Shown: in pieces, positions 63,794 to 64,000 of the stretch
How the letters are laid out: every line of letters begins with the position of its first letter
Numbering within the stretch: position 1 is the first letter of the stretch
DNA from: Cristatella mucedo
Taxonomy: Eukaryota; Bryozoa; Phylactolaemata; Cristatellidae
DNA: 64,000 nt
Assembly (NCBI GenBank): GCA_009760855.2
Contig: WPIO01000034.1
Location: forward strand, 2,636,001-2,700,000
Direction of reading: 5' to 3'
Notes under the pieces: model-generated
What the model saw: the letters and a program-made list of their open reading frames with translations, nothing else
The model's database searches: none
Told to the model about the DNA's origin: nothing
Translations under genes and position numbers: made by a program

Positions 63794-64000
63794 CTGTGAG
63801 GACTACAATGTCATGGTCGGCATAAGTAAAGTAAGTGGTCGTTGTCATAAATCTTTTGTGGCCATGCGCCAGTGTTCTCGAGTGCGTGTGCCCACTCGTG
63901 TGCACAGCACCAGTAGCAGCGTGCATGAACAAATGTGCATGCGCAGGCATGTCTAAAGCATGAGCCGCCTGCCAAGCTTTCGGGCAAAGCAGTAGCATGG
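63794..64000. other. cadherin-like intron sequence at window edge
   Basis: No further cadherin exon could be recognised up to the window end. Confidence 0.5.

Overview
This is animal nuclear DNA. All real coding sequence is split into short exons with GT-AG introns. The proteins are metazoan families (Mab-21, neurobeachin, cyclin I, cyclin G, cadherin). The introns carry long microsatellites, CR1/L2-like LINE fragments, tRNA-derived SINEs and a hAT-type MITE. Protein divergence from vertebrate family members, a multi-exon mab-21 and single-copy-looking loci suggest an invertebrate; the phylum cannot be fixed from the sequence. Nearly all long single-frame ORFs here are repeat or GC-rich shadows. 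The gene models below were built by matching conserved protein motifs and then requiring splice sites and reading phases to agree at every junction.

Layout. (1) 31-2779, minus strand: a complete four-exon mab-21 gene (385 aa) with a downstream AATAAA. (2) 6132-33096, plus strand: the last 17 exons (776 codons plus stop) of a neurobeachin/LRBA-type BEACH protein, covering the end of the PH-like domain, the whole BEACH domain and the C-terminal WD40 repeats. Since about two thirds of a normal neurobeachin would lie upstream of 6132 and no earlier exon is visible in 1-6131, mab-21 appears to sit antisense inside a neurobeachin intron, the ancient arrangement known from vertebrates (MAB21L1 in NBEA, MAB21L2 in LRBA). 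(3) About 33.1-39.7 kb: no gene recognised. (4) 39706-46506, minus: a six-exon cyclin I-like gene (343 aa). (5) 47409-51540, plus: a six-exon cyclin G-like gene (355 aa), head-to-head with the cyclin I gene across about 0.9 kb. (6) About 51.5-58.9 kb: no confident gene, but a GC-rich ORF-dense patch at 52.3-53.6 kb, LINE/SINE copies and a strong hairpin. (7) 58896-63793, minus: the 3' part of a cadherin/protocadherin-like gene (at least two cadherin-repeat regions, one transmembrane helix, a short acidic cytoplasmic tail), running off the right edge.

The genes do not form a pathway. The biology lies in the two conserved neighbourhoods (mab-21 nested in neurobeachin; divergent cyclin I/cyclin G). 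The repeats are also unusual: two long intronic CTG tracts on the sense strand, CT tracts consistently on the sense strand of neurobeachin, a LINE and SINEs sharing one 3' tail, a recent 564-bp tandem duplication and a 240-bp hAT MITE with an intact 8-bp target duplication.
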